From positions 1-44,103 of the forward strand of contig CAIKXM010000040.1 in assembly GCA_903831405.1 (NCBI GenBank): a stretch of 44,103 nucleotides of DNA, written 5' to 3'. A model generated the notes under the pieces. That model was not told the DNA's origin. It saw only the letters and a program-made list of their open reading frames with translations, and searched no databases. A program made the translations under genes and the position numbers. Numbering within the stretch: the first letter of the stretch is position 1; each line of letters begins with the position of its first letter. Shown here one piece after another: positions 43,321 through 44,103 of this stretch. The stretch comes from an uncultured bacterium (GTDB lineage Bacteria > Babelota > Babeliae > Babelales > Babelaceae).

Positions 43321-43376
43321 TTTAAAAACAAAGTAGAAAAGCATATCATTCAACGCTTTTCTACTTTGTTTTTAAA
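43321..43376. terminator. Bidirectional terminator
   Basis: A perfect 22-bp inverted repeat (43321-43342 and 43355-43376, for example AAAACAAAGTAGAAAAGC) has a 12-base loop. It sits between the convergent SDR and minus-strand genes, with T-runs on both sides. Confidence 0.9.
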
Positions 43377-43384
43377 TGTATAAA

Positions 43385-44098
43385 CTATCTTACTAAATGC
43401 ATAAAAGTACTTTCTTCCATCGGACGCTCTCTTTGTTCTTTTTGCGCTTGTATGAGTTCTGCTCTTCTAAGCTCTTCATTTCTTTTGAACTGTTCTCGTG
43501 ATCGTGTACTTTCTGCATATCTTTGAGCCTGACTTCTTTGCTCAGGTGTTGCTTCATTACGAGGCCCGCTAGAAAGAGCTTCAGCCAAAATAAAACCATC
43601 CTCTTCTACAGAAACATTCTCTTCTGTAGGTTTTTCAACAAACTCCCAATCTCTTGGTTTATCTGCTTTTCTAACACCCAACCGACGTGTTTGCGGACTC
43701 ATTGTTTGCATAGCTTGAGCTATAAGCTCTCTTTTTCGCATCTCTTCCATTTGTTCTTGAAGCCTGAGTTTTTCATGGACGCTTCGTTGACCAAAAATAG
43801 CTAATCCGCCTTGTGGCTGAACTTTTTGTACTATCATTTTATATGCAGCTTCTACATCACCCTGAAACTCAGTATCTGCAGATAATAATGATAGATACTT
43901 TTGATCTAGTGCTACTTTATCTACTCTTTCTCCTGACCCAATCCCAAGAACTCTATACGCTTGCTCAATGCTCATTTGCCCCTCTCTATCGAGTTGAGAT
44001 GGTACTGCAGGCGAACGCTGCATTGCATACACAGAATGTGTAGTAACTGACAACACAACAACAACTAATAACATTCGTATTGATATATATTTTGACAT
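43385..44098 (-). CDS. Secreted degenerate J-domain-like protein
   Basis: This 237-residue protein has a signal peptide ending THSVYA-MQRS. Residues about 42-92 resemble a J domain (SIEQAYRVLGIGSGERVDKVALDQKYLSLL...VEAAYKMI), but the diagnostic His-Pro-Asp is missing: the loop is SADTEFQGD. The rest is a highly charged coiled-coil-like region with many Glu, Arg and Gln (RLQEQMEEMRKRELIAQAM; LRRAELIQAQKEQRERP). Without HPD it should not stimulate Hsp70. A structural or host-directed role is possible but inferred. The start lies 5 bp from the window edge, so any upstream promoter is not visible. Confidence 0.72.
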   Translation of the reverse strand: MSKYISIRMLLVVVVLSVTTHSVYAMQRSPAVPSQLDREGQMSIEQAYRVLGIGSGERVDKVALDQKYLSLLSADTEFQGDVEAAYKMIVQKVQPQGGLAIFGQRSVHEKLRLQEQMEEMRKRELIAQAMQTMSPQTRRLGVRKADKPRDWEFVEKPTEENVSVEEDGFILAEALSSGPRNEATPEQRSQAQRYAESTRSREQFKRNEELRRAELIQAQKEQRERPMEESTFMHLVR

Positions 44099-44103
44099 AA
44101 AAA

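Overview
The window is a gene-dense, AT-rich bacterial chromosome segment. It mixes slowly evolving housekeeping genes (ppsA, gyrA, dprA, rpmF, gltX, uppP, ftsK, murF, rsmH, spoVG, tRNA-Gln, mnmA, a CDP-alcohol phosphatidyltransferase, ssb) with many lineage-specific genes that carry Sec signal peptides. Secreted ankyrin-type proteins in tandem, very large secreted helical proteins, paired Cys-rich outer-membrane barrels ending in Phe, and a degenerate acyl-carrier-like protein all suggest a Gram-negative, host-associated bacterium with reduced metabolism. My best guess is candidate phylum Dependentiae (TM6/Babeliae). That is an inference from gene style, not a database match.

Layout. 1-2450: PEP synthase. 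2619-7748: a 1310-aa secreted protein and a secreted protein with an HEATH zinc-protease motif, which share nearly the same leader. 7873-10437: three tandem secreted ankyrin-type paralogues. 10825-17884: gyrA, dprA, rpmF, a TPR-like membrane protein, gltX and an ACP-like protein that lacks the phosphopantetheine serine. 18012-22856: a small ankyrin-like protein, a MITE-like palindromic element, and two minus-strand outer-membrane barrel genes with near-duplicate promoter regions. 23147-29114: cell-envelope and division genes (uppP, ftsK, murF, rsmH), then spoVG and tRNA-Gln. 29251-31491: a secreted alpha/alpha-toroid protein with terpene-cyclase-like motifs lies between the tRNA and a copy of the tRNA 3' end plus terminator, followed by a P-loop kinase and a small 33-bp repeat region.

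31509-35227: a MazG-like pyrophosphohydrolase, a Cys-rich membrane protein, mnmA, a CDP-alcohol phosphatidyltransferase with a fused tail, and ssb. 35416-37676: an arsenic locus with an ArsR repressor, its probable operator over the ribosome-binding site, and two tandem ArsM arsenite methyltransferases that unexpectedly carry signal peptides. 38030-39130: two small secreted or membrane proteins. 39415-43274: a membrane-anchored CPT-like kinase, an ABC exporter pair, an MNT/HEPN pair and a membrane-anchored short-chain dehydrogenase. 43385-44098: a secreted, degenerate J-domain-like protein on the minus strand.

The most unusual items are the apparently exported arsenite methyltransferase pair, the Ser-less ACP, the secreted cyclase-like gene between duplicated tRNA ends, the palindromic elements, and terminator hairpins reused almost verbatim at several loci. 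No computation was run; protein assignments rest on motifs and overall pattern.
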